Assembly (NCBI GenBank): GCA_046348855.1
Contig: JAXMDK010000016.1
Span: forward strand, 43,297-107,296
Source: TMP-24 sp046348855
Lineage (GTDB): Bacteria > Pseudomonadota > Alphaproteobacteria > Rhodobacterales > Rhodobacteraceae
DNA: 64,000 nucleotides
Direction of reading: 5' to 3'
Shown here: positions 17,621-26,761 of the stretch, piece after piece
Layout of the letters: every line of letters begins with the position of its first letter
How positions within the stretch are numbered: position 1 is the stretch's first letter
Program-made: the position numbers and the translations under genes
Notes under the pieces: model-generated
What the model saw: the letters and a program-made list of their open reading frames with translations, nothing else
The model's database searches: none
Told to the model about the DNA's origin: nothing

Positions 17621-18411
17621 TCCGCGTCGAGGGGCATTTCGGCGAACTGATGCAGGGCCGGATCGGGCCGGGAGGGCCGGTGGCTTTGGTCAGCCTGCCC
17701 TGTCCGGCGCTGGCGGTCGAGGCGCAGCGCTCGCCGTTGGCCGATCCGCACGGGCTTCTGGCGCCGGGGCGGGCGCGGGCGCTGTTGGCGGCGCTGGACC
17801 TGCCCGACCCCGGCCCCTTCACACTGACCGCGACGATGCCGCGCGGCGGCGGCGCCGGGGCCTCGACGGCGGCGCTGGTGGCGCTGGCCCGTCTGGCCGG
17901 ATCGGACCATGCCCCCGACGCGCTGGCCCGCGCCTGTGTCGCCGTCGAAGGCGCCAGCGATCCGCTGATGTATCCCGCGCCCGAAAGGCTGCTCTGGGCC
18001 TCGCGGCGGGCCGAGGTGCTGGCGACCCTGCCGCCCCTGCCCCGCCTGGCGGTGATCGGCGGCTTTCACGGGCCGAACCGGCGCACCGATCCCTTGGACG
18101 ACGACTTTCCCGACATCGCCGATCTGGTCGGCCCATGGGAACGGGCGGCGGCGGCCGGCGACCTTCGCACCATCGCCCGGCTCGCCAGCACCTCGGCCCG
18201 CCGGACGCTGGAGCGCCGTGGCCCGCACCCGGACCCGACCGAGGCGGTGGCCGAAGCCGCCGGGGCCCTGGGCTTTGTCATTGCCCATACCGGATCGGCC
18301 CGAGGGCTGATATTCCCCGAAGGATCGATTCCCCTTTCGGCGCACGACCGGCTTGCCCGCGCCGGTTTCCGGCGGATTGTGAGTTTTGCGGTGGGAGGTT
18401 GTGCAGGATGA
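17617..18411 (+). CDS. bluE: GHMP-family L-threonine kinase (BluE/PduX type)
   Basis: This 264-residue protein has a GHMP-kinase N-terminus (VEGHFGELMQGRIGPGGPVAL) and the glycine-rich ATP loop MPRGGGAGASTAAL near residue 72. GHMP proteins of this type in B12 loci phosphorylate L-threonine, whose product the CobD-type decarboxylase converts to aminopropanol phosphate. Both the decarboxylase and the CbiB synthase that uses aminopropanol phosphate follow directly. The assignment to the Rhodobacterales BluE group rests on context and the GHMP motif. Confidence 0.82.
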   Translation: MIRVEGHFGELMQGRIGPGGPVALVSLPCPALAVEAQRSPLADPHGLLAPGRARALLAALDLPDPGPFTLTATMPRGGGAGASTAALVALARLAGSDHAPDALARACVAVEGASDPLMYPAPERLLWASRRAEVLATLPPLPRLAVIGGFHGPNRRTDPLDDDFPDIADLVGPWERAAAAGDLRTIARLASTSARRTLERRGPHPDPTEAVAEAAGALGFVIAHTGSARGLIFPEGSIPLSAHDRLARAGFRRIVSFAVGGCAG

Positions 18412-19349
18412 CGAATGCCGGGATCATGCTGGTCGCGCTGGCCATCGAGGCCGTCGTGGGCTGGCCGGATGTCCTCTTTGCCATGATCGGCCATCCGGTG
18501 ACCTGGATCGGCCGGCTTATCACCCGGCTGGACAAATGGCTGAACCTCGCCGGGACCGATGAAAACGACCGGCGACTGGCCGGGGTGGCGGCGGCGCTGC
18601 TGGTGATCGTGGTGGCGGCGATCGCCGGGATGATCCTGCGCTGGCTGCTGCCGGAGACGCTGACGGGCCTGCTGATCGCGGCGGTGATCTGCTGGCCGCT
18701 GCTGGCGGCGCGGTCGCTTTACACCCATGTCGCCGCCGTGGCCCGGCCGCTGGCCGAGGGCGACCTGATCGCGGCGCGGGCGGCGGTGGCCCGCGTCGTC
18801 GGACGCGACCCGCAGCAGCTGGACGAAGCGGGGGTGGCCCGCGCCGCCCTGGAAAGCCTGGCCGAAAATGCCTCGGACGGGGTGATCGCGCCGCTTTTCT
18901 GGGGGGTGCTGTTCGGCCTGCCCGGCATTGCCGCCTACAAGGCGATCAACACGCTGGATTCGATGATCGGCCACAAGACGCCGCGCCACATGGCCTTCGG
19001 CTGGGCGGCGGCGCGGATCGACGACCTGGCCAACCTGATACCGGCCCGGCTGACCGGGCTTCTGTTCGCGGCGACCTCACCCAATGCGCCGGCCGCGTTC
19101 GGCTGCATGGTGCGCGACGCCGGCAAGCACCGCTCGCCCAACGCCGGCTGGCCCGAGGCGGCAATGGCCGCGTCGCTGGGCGTGCGGCTGTCGGGGCCGC
19201 GCACCTATGACGATCATGTCGCCGACGAACCCTGGATCAACGGCGAGGCGCCCGACCCCGGCGCGCGCGACCTGGAACGCGGCCTGCGCCACTACCGGAC
19301 GATGATGCTGGCGGTGGCGGCGCTCTTGGCCATCCTCTGGCTGGTCTGA
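18408..19349 (+). CDS. cbiB: Adenosylcobinamide-phosphate synthase (CobD of P. denitrificans naming)
   Basis: This 313-residue integral membrane protein overlaps bluE by ATGA. The HPVTWIGRLI segment near residue 29, ALESLAENASDGVIAPLFWG near 143, and INTLDSMIGHK near 181 are the conserved CbiB stretches. It amidates adenosylcobyric acid with aminopropanol or its phosphate, starting the nucleotide loop. The gene lies 2 bp before the threonine-phosphate decarboxylase gene. Confidence 0.94.
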   Translation: MTNAGIMLVALAIEAVVGWPDVLFAMIGHPVTWIGRLITRLDKWLNLAGTDENDRRLAGVAAALLVIVVAAIAGMILRWLLPETLTGLLIAAVICWPLLAARSLYTHVAAVARPLAEGDLIAARAAVARVVGRDPQQLDEAGVARAALESLAENASDGVIAPLFWGVLFGLPGIAAYKAINTLDSMIGHKTPRHMAFGWAAARIDDLANLIPARLTGLLFAATSPNAPAAFGCMVRDAGKHRSPNAGWPEAAMAASLGVRLSGPRTYDDHVADEPWINGEAPDPGARDLERGLRHYRTMMLAVAALLAILWLV

Positions 19350-19351
19350 CG

Positions 19352-20317
19352 ATGCGCGACCACGGCGGCAACATCGACCGGGCGGTCGGGATCTTCGGTG
19401 GACCGGCGGCGGACTGGATCGACCTGTCGACCGGCATCAACCGGGTGCCCTACCCGCTGCCGGCCCTGCCCGCCACTGCCTGGACGCAACTGCCGACAGC
19501 CAGCGCGCGCGACGGGCTGATCGCCGCCGCCCGCGCCGCCTACGGCACATCGGCGGCGATCCTGCCGGTGGCTGGCGCCCAGGGGGCGATCCAGATGATC
19601 CCCCGGCTCGGGCCGCCCGGACTGGCACGGGTGCTGTCGCCGACCTACAACGAACATGCCGCAAGTCTGTCGGCGGCGGGCTGGCGGGTCGAAACCGTCT
19701 CTGATCCAGCCGAAATCGCCGGGGCCGACCTGGGTGTGATTGTCAATCCGAACAACCCCGACGGGCGGGAAAGCACACCCGCGGCGCTCCGCGATCTGGC
19801 GGGAAAGGTCGGGCGGCTGGTCGTCGACGAAAGCTTTGCCGACATGACGCCCGGCCTGTCGGTCGCCGCTTCGGCCGGGCAGCCGGGGCTTCTGGTGCTG
19901 CGGTCGTTCGGCAAGTTCTACGGGCTGGCCGGGCTGCGGCTGGGCTTCGTGCTGGGCGATGAGGCCGAGATCGCCCGACTGGCGGCGATGGCCGGCCCCT
20001 GGCCGGTGTCGGGCGCGGCAATCGAGGTCGGGCGCGTGGCGCTGGCCGACCGGGCCTGGGCCGCCGCAACCATCGCCCGCCTGCAGGACGAAGCGCACCG
20101 GGTCGACGGGCTGGCGGCACGGGCGGGCTGGCAGCCGCTTGGTGGCACCACGCTCTTTCGCCTCTACGATACGCCCGATGCACCCGCCGCGCAGGCGCGG
20201 CTGGCACGGGCGCGGATCTGGTCGCGGATCTTTCCGTGGTCGGCCCGCTGGCTGCGGCTGGGGCTGCCCGGCGGCGACGCCGAATGGGCGCGCCTGGAAC
20301 GGGCGCTGGCAGTCTAA
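19352..20317 (+). CDS. cobD: L-threonine-O-3-phosphate decarboxylase (CobC of P. denitrificans naming)
   Basis: This is a 321-residue PLP enzyme of the histidinol-phosphate aminotransferase-like group. DLSTGINRVPYPLP near residue 26, NPNNPDGR near 132, VVDESFAD near 151 and the PLP lysine in LRSFGKFYGLAGLRLGF (about Lys188) are the CobD marks. It yields (R)-1-aminopropan-2-ol phosphate from phosphothreonine supplied by the upstream kinase. It ends in a 4-bp convergent overlap with the flavoprotein gene. Confidence 0.93.
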   Translation: MRDHGGNIDRAVGIFGGPAADWIDLSTGINRVPYPLPALPATAWTQLPTASARDGLIAAARAAYGTSAAILPVAGAQGAIQMIPRLGPPGLARVLSPTYNEHAASLSAAGWRVETVSDPAEIAGADLGVIVNPNNPDGRESTPAALRDLAGKVGRLVVDESFADMTPGLSVAASAGQPGLLVLRSFGKFYGLAGLRLGFVLGDEAEIARLAAMAGPWPVSGAAIEVGRVALADRAWAAATIARLQDEAHRVDGLAARAGWQPLGGTTLFRLYDTPDAPAAQARLARARIWSRIFPWSARWLRLGLPGGDAEWARLERALAV

Positions 20318-21510
20318 CCGCGAACCGGCATGGCAAGACCGCCGAGCCGCGCCGCCGCCGCGCGCCCGGCATGGCGGCCGCTGGCCATACAGGCGGTCAG
20401 CAGGTAGCCGCCGGTCGGCGCTTCCCAGTCGAGCATTTCGCCGGCGGCGAACAGGCCGGGGATCGCCTTCAGTTCCAGCCCGCCGGTCAGGCCGTCGCCG
20501 CGGATACCGCCGGCCGACGAAATCGCCTCGGCAAGCGGGCGCGGTCCGCCGTGCGGCACCGGCAGCGCCTTGACCAGCCGGGCCAGTGCGTCAGGGTCGC
20601 GCGGCAGGGGCTGGCCCCATTCCAGCAGCAGCGCCAGCCGCATCGGATCGGACAGCACCGACTTGCGCAGGAAATTTCCGATGCTGTCGCTTCGGCGCGG
20701 GCGCGACAGCCGGGCGGTCAGGTCGGCAAGGCTGCGGTCGGGGGTCAGGTCCAGCGTCAGCGTCGCGCCATCGCGGACCGCCGCCGACACCGCATAGATG
20801 CCGCCACCCTCGATCCCGCGTTCAGACAGGACGAATTCGGCCCGCACCGTCTGGCCCCCGGCAGAGATCGTCACGCCCTTGACCGGCTGGCCCATATGCC
20901 GCGCCATCCGCGCCGACCACCCGATTCGCAAGCCCATGTTTGCCGGCCGGAACGGTGCGATGCCGACACCTTTCGCCGCCAGCCACGGCACCCAGGCGGC
21001 GTCGGACCCGAGCCTTGGCCAACTGGCGCCGCCCAGGGCCAAAACGGTAACTTCCGGCGTCAACTTCTGCGGCCCGTTCGGCGTGTCGAAGACCAGCCCG
21101 TCGCCATCAAATCCCGTCCAGCGCCAGCGGGTGCGCAAGTCGACGCCCAGACCGGCCAGCCGCGCCAGCCAGGCCCGAAGCAGCGGCGAGGCCTTCATGC
21201 CGACCGGAAAGACCCGGCCGCTGCTGCCGGTAAACAGGCTCTGTTCCAGCCCTTTTGCCCAGTCCTGCACCTGCTCGGGACCGAAGTCGCGAACCACCGG
21301 GCGCAGCCAGTCGGCGCTGATCCGGTCGGCAAAGGCCGGGGCCGGTTCATCCCTGGTGAGGTTCAGCCCGGACTTGCCGGCCATCAGCAGCTTGCGGGCC
21401 ATCGTCGGCTTGGCTTCAGCGACCAGCGGCGCGAAACCGGCGCGGGCCAGCTCCTCGGCGGCCATCAGCCCCGCCGGCCCGCCGCCGATGACCAGCGCCC
21501 GTGGGTTCAC
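20314..21510 (-). CDS. HI0933-family FAD-dependent flavoprotein (TIGR03862 type)
   Basis: This 398-residue protein has an N-terminal FAD-binding GGGPAGLMAAEELARAG, KLLMAGKSGLNLTRDEP near residue 45, ALGGASWPRLGSDAAWVPWL near 155, and the C-terminal GLFAAGEMLDWEAPTGGYLL. These mark the HI0933/YhiN flavoprotein family, whose substrate is unknown. It overlaps the mechanosensitive channel gene upstream by 4 bp, suggesting co-transcription. Nothing links it functionally to the adjacent cob genes. Confidence 0.85.
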   Translation of the reverse strand: MNPRALVIGGGPAGLMAAEELARAGFAPLVAEAKPTMARKLLMAGKSGLNLTRDEPAPAFADRISADWLRPVVRDFGPEQVQDWAKGLEQSLFTGSSGRVFPVGMKASPLLRAWLARLAGLGVDLRTRWRWTGFDGDGLVFDTPNGPQKLTPEVTVLALGGASWPRLGSDAAWVPWLAAKGVGIAPFRPANMGLRIGWSARMARHMGQPVKGVTISAGGQTVRAEFVLSERGIEGGGIYAVSAAVRDGATLTLDLTPDRSLADLTARLSRPRRSDSIGNFLRKSVLSDPMRLALLLEWGQPLPRDPDALARLVKALPVPHGGPRPLAEAISSAGGIRGDGLTGGLELKAIPGLFAAGEMLDWEAPTGGYLLTACMASGRHAGRAAAARLGGLAMPVRG

Positions 21511-22817
21511 TTGGCCGCGCCGCGCAGTTCGACGACCCGGTGCGGATAGGGCATTTCGATCCCTTCGGCCTTCAGCGCCCGCCAGACGGCGAACAGCACC
21601 TGGCTGCCGTACTTGTTCTTGCCGTCGTCGATGCCGTTCACCCAGTATTCCACCGCGAAATCAACGGAGCTTTCGCCGAAGCGGCGCAGTTCGCAGTCCG
21701 GCCCGTCCGGGGCCTTCAGGACGAAGGGTAGCGCCGCCACCGCGGTCTCGATGATCGGGGGAACCCGGTCCAGGTCGGTTTCGTAGCTGACCGAAAAGGC
21801 GGCCTCGTAACGGTTGGCGCTGCCCTGATCGGAATAGTTGACGACGCGGGTGGTGATGAAATGTTCGTTCGGGACCACGATCCAGCGGCCGTCGAAGGTT
21901 TCCAGGATGCAGGCCCGCGCCGTCATCTTGACGATGGTTCCCTTTTCGCCGCCGTCGAGTTCGACATAATCGCCGACCGTCGCCTGCCCCTCGATCAAGA
22001 GGATGATCCCGGAGATGAAGTTGGCGGCGATCTGCTGAAGCCCCAGGCCGATGCCGACACCCAGCGCGCCGCCCAGAACGGCGATGGTGGTCAGGTTGAT
22101 GCCCATGATCTGCAGGAGCAGCAGGAAGGCCGCACCAAAGATCGCCACTTCGGCGGCCTTGGCGGCCAGTTCACGGGTGGCGGGGCGCAGTTCCTCCTGC
22201 GCCTTGATGTAGTCGGCGCTCTGCCGGTTCGACCATGATCCCAGCCAGAACAGCAGGCTTCCCGCGACGGCGCCGCGCAGAAGCGCCATGACCGAGAAGG
22301 TGATGTTGCCCATCTCGATGGTCAGGCTGTCCAGCCAGGCGGCAATCGGCTGGGTCAGGCCCAGCGCATAGACCGCCGCGACCGGCACCAGCACATAGCG
22401 CCCCAGAAGCCGCAGGAACGGGTCGCGCAGCACATGGGCGACGAACAGGCGGGCCGCGAAGAACAGGAACAGCCGCTTGCCGAAGGCGATTACCGCGCCC
22501 GAACCGAACACCTGCCGGGTAAAGGCCTCGCCCAGCGCGGTCATGCCATAAGCGATCAGCGGCAGGACCATCGGCAGGAACCGCAGCGCCAGCCGAACGA
22601 TGGCGGCGAGCAGCCCGTGGCTGTCGGCGATGGGCTGCAACAGGCTGCGCAGTTTCGGCACCAGCCGCCGTTCAGCCAGCACCGCCAGCCCCCAGGCCAC
22701 CAGCAGCAGCGCCAGTTGCGACCAGGCGGCCGGGCTGGTCAGCCAGCCCAGTGCCAGTTGCCAAGCCTGATTGCCATAGGCCATCAGCTTGGTCACGATT
22801 TCCGGCTGTCCGTTCAT
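21507..22817 (-). CDS. MscS-family mechanosensitive ion channel
   Basis: The protein has about 436 residues from the ATG at 22817 (a TTG at 22859 would add 14 residues). Several transmembrane helices occupy the first 250 residues. The pore-lining helix TTIAVLGGALGVGIGLGLQQ is followed by the MscS beta domain (VGDYVELDGGEKGTIVKM and IVVPNEHFITTRVVNYS). It should open on membrane tension and release solutes during osmotic downshock, and is longer than minimal MscS because of extra N-terminal helices. Confidence 0.9.
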   Translation of the reverse strand: MNGQPEIVTKLMAYGNQAWQLALGWLTSPAAWSQLALLLVAWGLAVLAERRLVPKLRSLLQPIADSHGLLAAIVRLALRFLPMVLPLIAYGMTALGEAFTRQVFGSGAVIAFGKRLFLFFAARLFVAHVLRDPFLRLLGRYVLVPVAAVYALGLTQPIAAWLDSLTIEMGNITFSVMALLRGAVAGSLLFWLGSWSNRQSADYIKAQEELRPATRELAAKAAEVAIFGAAFLLLLQIMGINLTTIAVLGGALGVGIGLGLQQIAANFISGIILLIEGQATVGDYVELDGGEKGTIVKMTARACILETFDGRWIVVPNEHFITTRVVNYSDQGSANRYEAAFSVSYETDLDRVPPIIETAVAALPFVLKAPDGPDCELRRFGESSVDFAVEYWVNGIDDGKNKYGSQVLFAVWRALKAEGIEMPYPHRVVELRGAAK

Positions 22818-22878
22818 GGCCTGCCCCGCCGCCTGCTGTCGCGTCACCTCTGGCAACAAAATGCCGGTCAGGCAAGCC

Positions 22879-23655
22879 TCAGGGCACGAGCGCGGCGATC
22901 AGCCCGCCATGGACGGCCGGGGCCGCCGCCAGGCATCCCGCAGTCCGGGGATCGGCCCGGTTGAAGCGCAGCGCCGCCCCCAGCCGGTCGCTGACCCGCG
23001 CGCCTGCCCGTTCGGCGATCAAGCTACCCGCGGCGATGTCCCATTCCCAGGTCGGCCGCAGGGTCAGCATCGCGTCGAAGGCGCCTTCGGCCACCAGGCA
23101 CAGCCGCCAGGCCAGGGACGAGCGGAACATCCGGCGGACCGGCGGCGGCGTCCGGTCGCGCCAATGTTCGGGCGCCAGCGTCGGGCGCGAGGTCAACAGG
23201 GTTGCCTCGTCCAGCCGGCCGCGCCCGGAACAGCGGATCGGCTGGCCGTTGCACCGGGCAGGCTGTCCGGCGGCGGCGGCATAAAGCCGGTCCTGCGCCG
23301 GCAGAAACACTGCGGCCGCCGTCACCCGCCCGGCATCGGCCACCGCCAGCGACACGGCGAAATCGGGGGTGCCGTCCAGAAAGGCGCGGGTGCCGTCGAT
23401 CGGGTCGATGATGAAGGTGCGTGCCGCGCCCAGCCGCCCCGGCTCGTCGGCGCTTTCCTCGGACAGCCAGCCATAGTCGGGCCGCGCCGCGCGCAGGTCG
23501 GCCGCCAGCATCCGGTCGATGGCCAGGTCGGCCTCGCTGACCGGGCCGGCGCCGTCGCCCTTGTCCCAGGTCTCGGGCGAGCGGCGCCAATAGCGCAGGG
23601 CGATGGCGCCGGCGGCGCGCGCGGCCGCGTCCAGCAGGGCCAGGTCGTCGCTCAT
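22879..23655 (-). CDS. cysQ: Inositol-monophosphatase-family enzyme, probable 3'(2'),5'-bisphosphate nucleotidase
   Basis: This 258-residue protein has the metal-binding motifs WLSEES (near residue 63), DPIDGTRAF (Asp84-Asp87) and WEWDIAAGSLIAERAG near the C-terminus, as in CysQ and inositol monophosphatases. The likely role is hydrolysis of PAP/PAPS, or of a sugar or inositol phosphate. It overlaps the pmbA stop by 4 bp. The choice of CysQ over SuhB is a judgement from the DGTRAF variant and overall form. Confidence 0.82.
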   Translation of the reverse strand: MSDDLALLDAAARAAGAIALRYWRRSPETWDKGDGAGPVSEADLAIDRMLAADLRAARPDYGWLSEESADEPGRLGAARTFIIDPIDGTRAFLDGTPDFAVSLAVADAGRVTAAAVFLPAQDRLYAAAAGQPARCNGQPIRCSGRGRLDEATLLTSRPTLAPEHWRDRTPPPVRRMFRSSLAWRLCLVAEGAFDAMLTLRPTWEWDIAAGSLIAERAGARVSDRLGAALRFNRADPRTAGCLAAAPAVHGGLIAALVP

Positions 23656-24998
23656 TGGCCGGCGATGGTCAGCCCGTCGATCAGCAGGCTGGGGACCAGG
23701 TGGCTGAGGTGCGGCCGCGCGTCGTTGGCGGGCACGATCCGCATCAGCATGTCGCGCAGGTTGCCGGCGACGGTGCATTCGTTGACGGCAAAGGCGATCT
23801 GGCCGCCCTCGACCCAGAAACCCGACGCACCCCGCGAATAGTCGCCGGTGTTGGGGTTGACCGAAGCGCCGAGAAAGCCGGTGACCAGCAGCCCGGTGCC
23901 CATGGCGGCGATCAGGTCGGCGCGGCTTTGGTCGCCCTGCGTCAGCGCGATGTTGCTGTTGCCCGGCTGCGGCACGGCGGAGGTCCCGCGCGAGGCCGAG
24001 GCGGTCGAACGCATCCCCAGCCGCCGCGCGGTGCCAAGGTCCAGCGTCCAGCCGGTCAGCACGCCATCGGCCACGATGTCGCGCCGGAAGGTCGCCAGCC
24101 CTTCGCCATCGAAGGGGCGCGAGCCCGACAGGCGCGGGCGATGGGGGTCTTCGGTCAGGTTCAGACCATTGGGCAGGACCTGCTGGCCCAGCGCGTCGCG
24201 CAGCCACGATGCGCCGCGGACGATGGCGCTGCCGTTGGTGGCGGCCAGAAGGTGGCCGATCAGGCTGGCGCTGATCCGTTCGTCGAACAGGACCGGAAAG
24301 GTGCCGGTGCCGGGCTTGCGCGCACCGGCGCGGGCGACGGCGCGTTCGCCGGCCTGCCTGCCCACTTCCTCGGGCGCCGGCAGGTCGGCCTGGTGGGCGC
24401 GCGATTCGGCGGCCCAGTCGCGCTCCATCCCCAGGCCCTCGCCGGTGATCGCCACCGCCGAGACCGACCGCGAGGTGCGCGCATAGCCGCCCGCGAAGCC
24501 GTTGGTCGCCGCCAGGTGGAACCGCCGCCGCGCGTAAGAGGCCGAGGCGCTGTCAATCTGCGCCACGCCCTTCACCGCCAGCGCCGCAGCCTCGGCCCGG
24601 CGAGCGTCCTGTTCCAGCTCGGCAGCCGTTGGGTCGGGTGTCGGGTCGGCCAGATCGAGCCCGCCGCCATCGCGCACCGCGGCCAGATCGCCCACATCGG
24701 CCAGCCCCAGCGACGTGTCCTCGGGCGCTTCGCGGGCCATCGCCACGGCGCGTTCGGCCATCTCGGCGATGGTGCGCGCCGACAGGTCAGAGGCCGACAC
24801 CGCCGCCTGTCGCCGGCCGACCAGCACCCTGAGCCCGATCTCTACCCCGTCCGACCGTTCTGCCTGTTCCAGCGCGCCCTTGCGCACATCGACCGCAATC
24901 GCGGTGCCGTCCACGGCCATGGCGTCGGCGTCGGTCGCCCCCGCCTGCCGCGCCGCCTGAAGAAGCGCCGCCGTCAGGCTTTCCAGTCTGTCAGTCAT
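23652..24998 (-). CDS. pmbA: TldD/PmbA-family metalloprotease-related protein
   Basis: The protein has 448 residues from the ATG at 24998 behind caggaa. Family marks are GVEIGLRVLVGRRQAAVSAS near residue 50, the long central domain, and the C-terminal FLGASVNPNTGDYSRGASGF followed by a segment with AVNECTVAGNL. PmbA-type proteins work with TldD in peptide maturation and antitoxin degradation; this partner lacks the HExxH zinc motif, as is usual for PmbA. It forms an operon with the cysQ-like gene. Confidence 0.9.
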   Translation of the reverse strand: MTDRLESLTAALLQAARQAGATDADAMAVDGTAIAVDVRKGALEQAERSDGVEIGLRVLVGRRQAAVSASDLSARTIAEMAERAVAMAREAPEDTSLGLADVGDLAAVRDGGGLDLADPTPDPTAAELEQDARRAEAAALAVKGVAQIDSASASYARRRFHLAATNGFAGGYARTSRSVSAVAITGEGLGMERDWAAESRAHQADLPAPEEVGRQAGERAVARAGARKPGTGTFPVLFDERISASLIGHLLAATNGSAIVRGASWLRDALGQQVLPNGLNLTEDPHRPRLSGSRPFDGEGLATFRRDIVADGVLTGWTLDLGTARRLGMRSTASASRGTSAVPQPGNSNIALTQGDQSRADLIAAMGTGLLVTGFLGASVNPNTGDYSRGASGFWVEGGQIAFAVNECTVAGNLRDMLMRIVPANDARPHLSHLVPSLLIDGLTIAGQ

Positions 24999-25049
24999 TC
25001 TGCCGTTCCTGCCAAGTTTCTTGGCTAATGACATATGCGCCCCGGCGGA

Positions 25050-25090
25050 CAAGCGAAAGGGCCGCCCGACATCTGCGCGGGCGGCCCTTC
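25050..25090 (-). terminator. Terminator of the DUF2125 gene
   Basis: A 12-bp perfect stem (25057-25068 with 25078-25089) lies 18 bp past the DUF2125 stop and ends in TTT when read on the minus strand. Confidence 0.8.
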
Positions 25091-25106
25091 GCCGATTTGC
25101 CGGGGT

Positions 25107-26627
25107 TTACTGGAGCCGCTGGCCGTTGGCGTAAAGCCCGCCGTCTTCCTTGAACTCGATCTTCGACTTGACCGCATCGTCGCCGGCCGGAACCGTGAAC
25201 ATGCCCAGCATCATCTTGTAGCCGGCGACCTGGTCCTGCGCGATCAGGCCCATGCCCACCAGATTGTCCATGAGCTTGTTGGCGCCGGTCAGGTTCAGGT
25301 CGACGGCGCCAATCGGCTTGGGCGTCGGGCCGCTGTTGTCGAAGGTGAAATCGCCGGTGCCGGTCAGCTCGGCGCCCGCAGCCTTGGCTTGCAACTGGTT
25401 CAGCTTGGCCGCCGACACTTCGAAGGGCGAGCGGTTGCCCGCGCCATCGGCGCCTTCGGCCTTTTTCACCAGCTCTTCGCTTTGCTTGGGATCGAAGATG
25501 TCGATCAGCGGCCGGATCGAGCCGGTCATGCCCAGAACCAGGGTGGCCGGGTCATGCGGCAGTTTCGCGGCCGGATCGACCATGTTCCACAGCGTGTCCG
25601 AGATCTTCAGGTCGATCAGCTTGACCATCAGCGCGGCAGGCTTGGCCTCGTCGGACTTCGACACCGGCATCACGAAGTTGAAGGCCGATTGCGCCAGCGA
25701 CATCTCGACCGGGAAGGGCATCGGGCCGGTCACCGACAGCTTGCCATCGGCCGAATCGCCGCCATAGGAAATCCCGTCCTTGGACATGGCGACCGACAGC
25801 TTGCCCGCGCCGCCGCTGCCTTCGGCCTTGACCGGGCCATCCTTGCCGGTGGTGTCGACCTTCATGGTGCTGCCCGCATAGGCGAGGTCGCCCTTGAAGC
25901 CGAAACCCGCCTGCAGCGCGGCGTTCATGTCGGCCATGCTGACCGCAGCCGGAACCATGCCGCTGCCGGTGGCGGTCAGGCCCGAGAAGGACCCGGACAT
26001 GTTGAAGGTCTCGCCGCTGTCGGGCGTGGCGCCGGTCACGGCATAGTCCAGCGTGTCGGCCTTCATGTCGGTGGTCATGGTCCGGCCTTCGGCCTTTTCG
26101 ACATGGCTCTTGCCGCTGCCGCCCTTGATCGTGAACTGGACCTTCACCGGGGCGTCCTGACCGTCGGTCTTCACCTCGTCGACCGAGAAGGTCAGGTCGG
26201 GAATCTCGGACACCATGTCCATGCTTTCGACCGTGCCGCTGAACTTCGCCGAATAGCCGGTCTGGGTGACCTTCATCTTGGTTTCGATCGGTTTGCCGTC
26301 GGCCGGGGTGACGGTCATCGTGATCGGCAGTTCGGCCGGCAGGGTCAGCTCGACCGTCCCGTCGCCCAGATCCTTCAGCCGCAATTCAGAGACGGAAAAT
26401 TCCGTCTTGGCGGTCGTGGCGTCGCCTTGCGCCCACTTGGCATCCTTGACCACCAGCGTGTCGCCGTCGCGGGCTTCGGACCCGGTGGTGATGGTCTGAC
26501 CCATGCCGGCGTAGTAGTCCTTCCACTCCTGCCAGACCTGTTCGGGGGTCACGTCGGCATGGACGGCGCCCGCGCCAAGGATCACGGCAAGCGCGGTGCT
26601 GGCGCCGAGGTTGGTCATTCGTTTCAT
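25107..26627 (-). CDS. DUF2125 domain-containing periplasmic protein
   Basis: This 506-residue protein has a clear signal peptide (MKRMTNLGASTALAVILGAG, cleavage after VHA). The body is rich in beta-forming repeats with alternating small and polar residues, consistent with DUF2125, which is common in Rhodobacteraceae. The ATG at 26627 is preceded by a gaaagg ribosome site. It is a single-gene unit with its own terminator. No biochemical function can be given; an envelope or lipid-handling role is only a guess from the fold type. Confidence 0.8.
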   Translation of the reverse strand: MKRMTNLGASTALAVILGAGAVHADVTPEQVWQEWKDYYAGMGQTITTGSEARDGDTLVVKDAKWAQGDATTAKTEFSVSELRLKDLGDGTVELTLPAELPITMTVTPADGKPIETKMKVTQTGYSAKFSGTVESMDMVSEIPDLTFSVDEVKTDGQDAPVKVQFTIKGGSGKSHVEKAEGRTMTTDMKADTLDYAVTGATPDSGETFNMSGSFSGLTATGSGMVPAAVSMADMNAALQAGFGFKGDLAYAGSTMKVDTTGKDGPVKAEGSGGAGKLSVAMSKDGISYGGDSADGKLSVTGPMPFPVEMSLAQSAFNFVMPVSKSDEAKPAALMVKLIDLKISDTLWNMVDPAAKLPHDPATLVLGMTGSIRPLIDIFDPKQSEELVKKAEGADGAGNRSPFEVSAAKLNQLQAKAAGAELTGTGDFTFDNSGPTPKPIGAVDLNLTGANKLMDNLVGMGLIAQDQVAGYKMMLGMFTVPAGDDAVKSKIEFKEDGGLYANGQRLQ

Positions 26628-26761
26628 GGCTGGCCTTTCTCAAAATCGTGCCGGAGCGGAAAATCACCCCACGTTACCAGCAAGACCGGCGGCGCGGAAT
26701 GGTGGTATTCCGCCATTCCCGCGTGCTTATATCAGGCAAACCGGCAGAATTAGGGCAGGGC

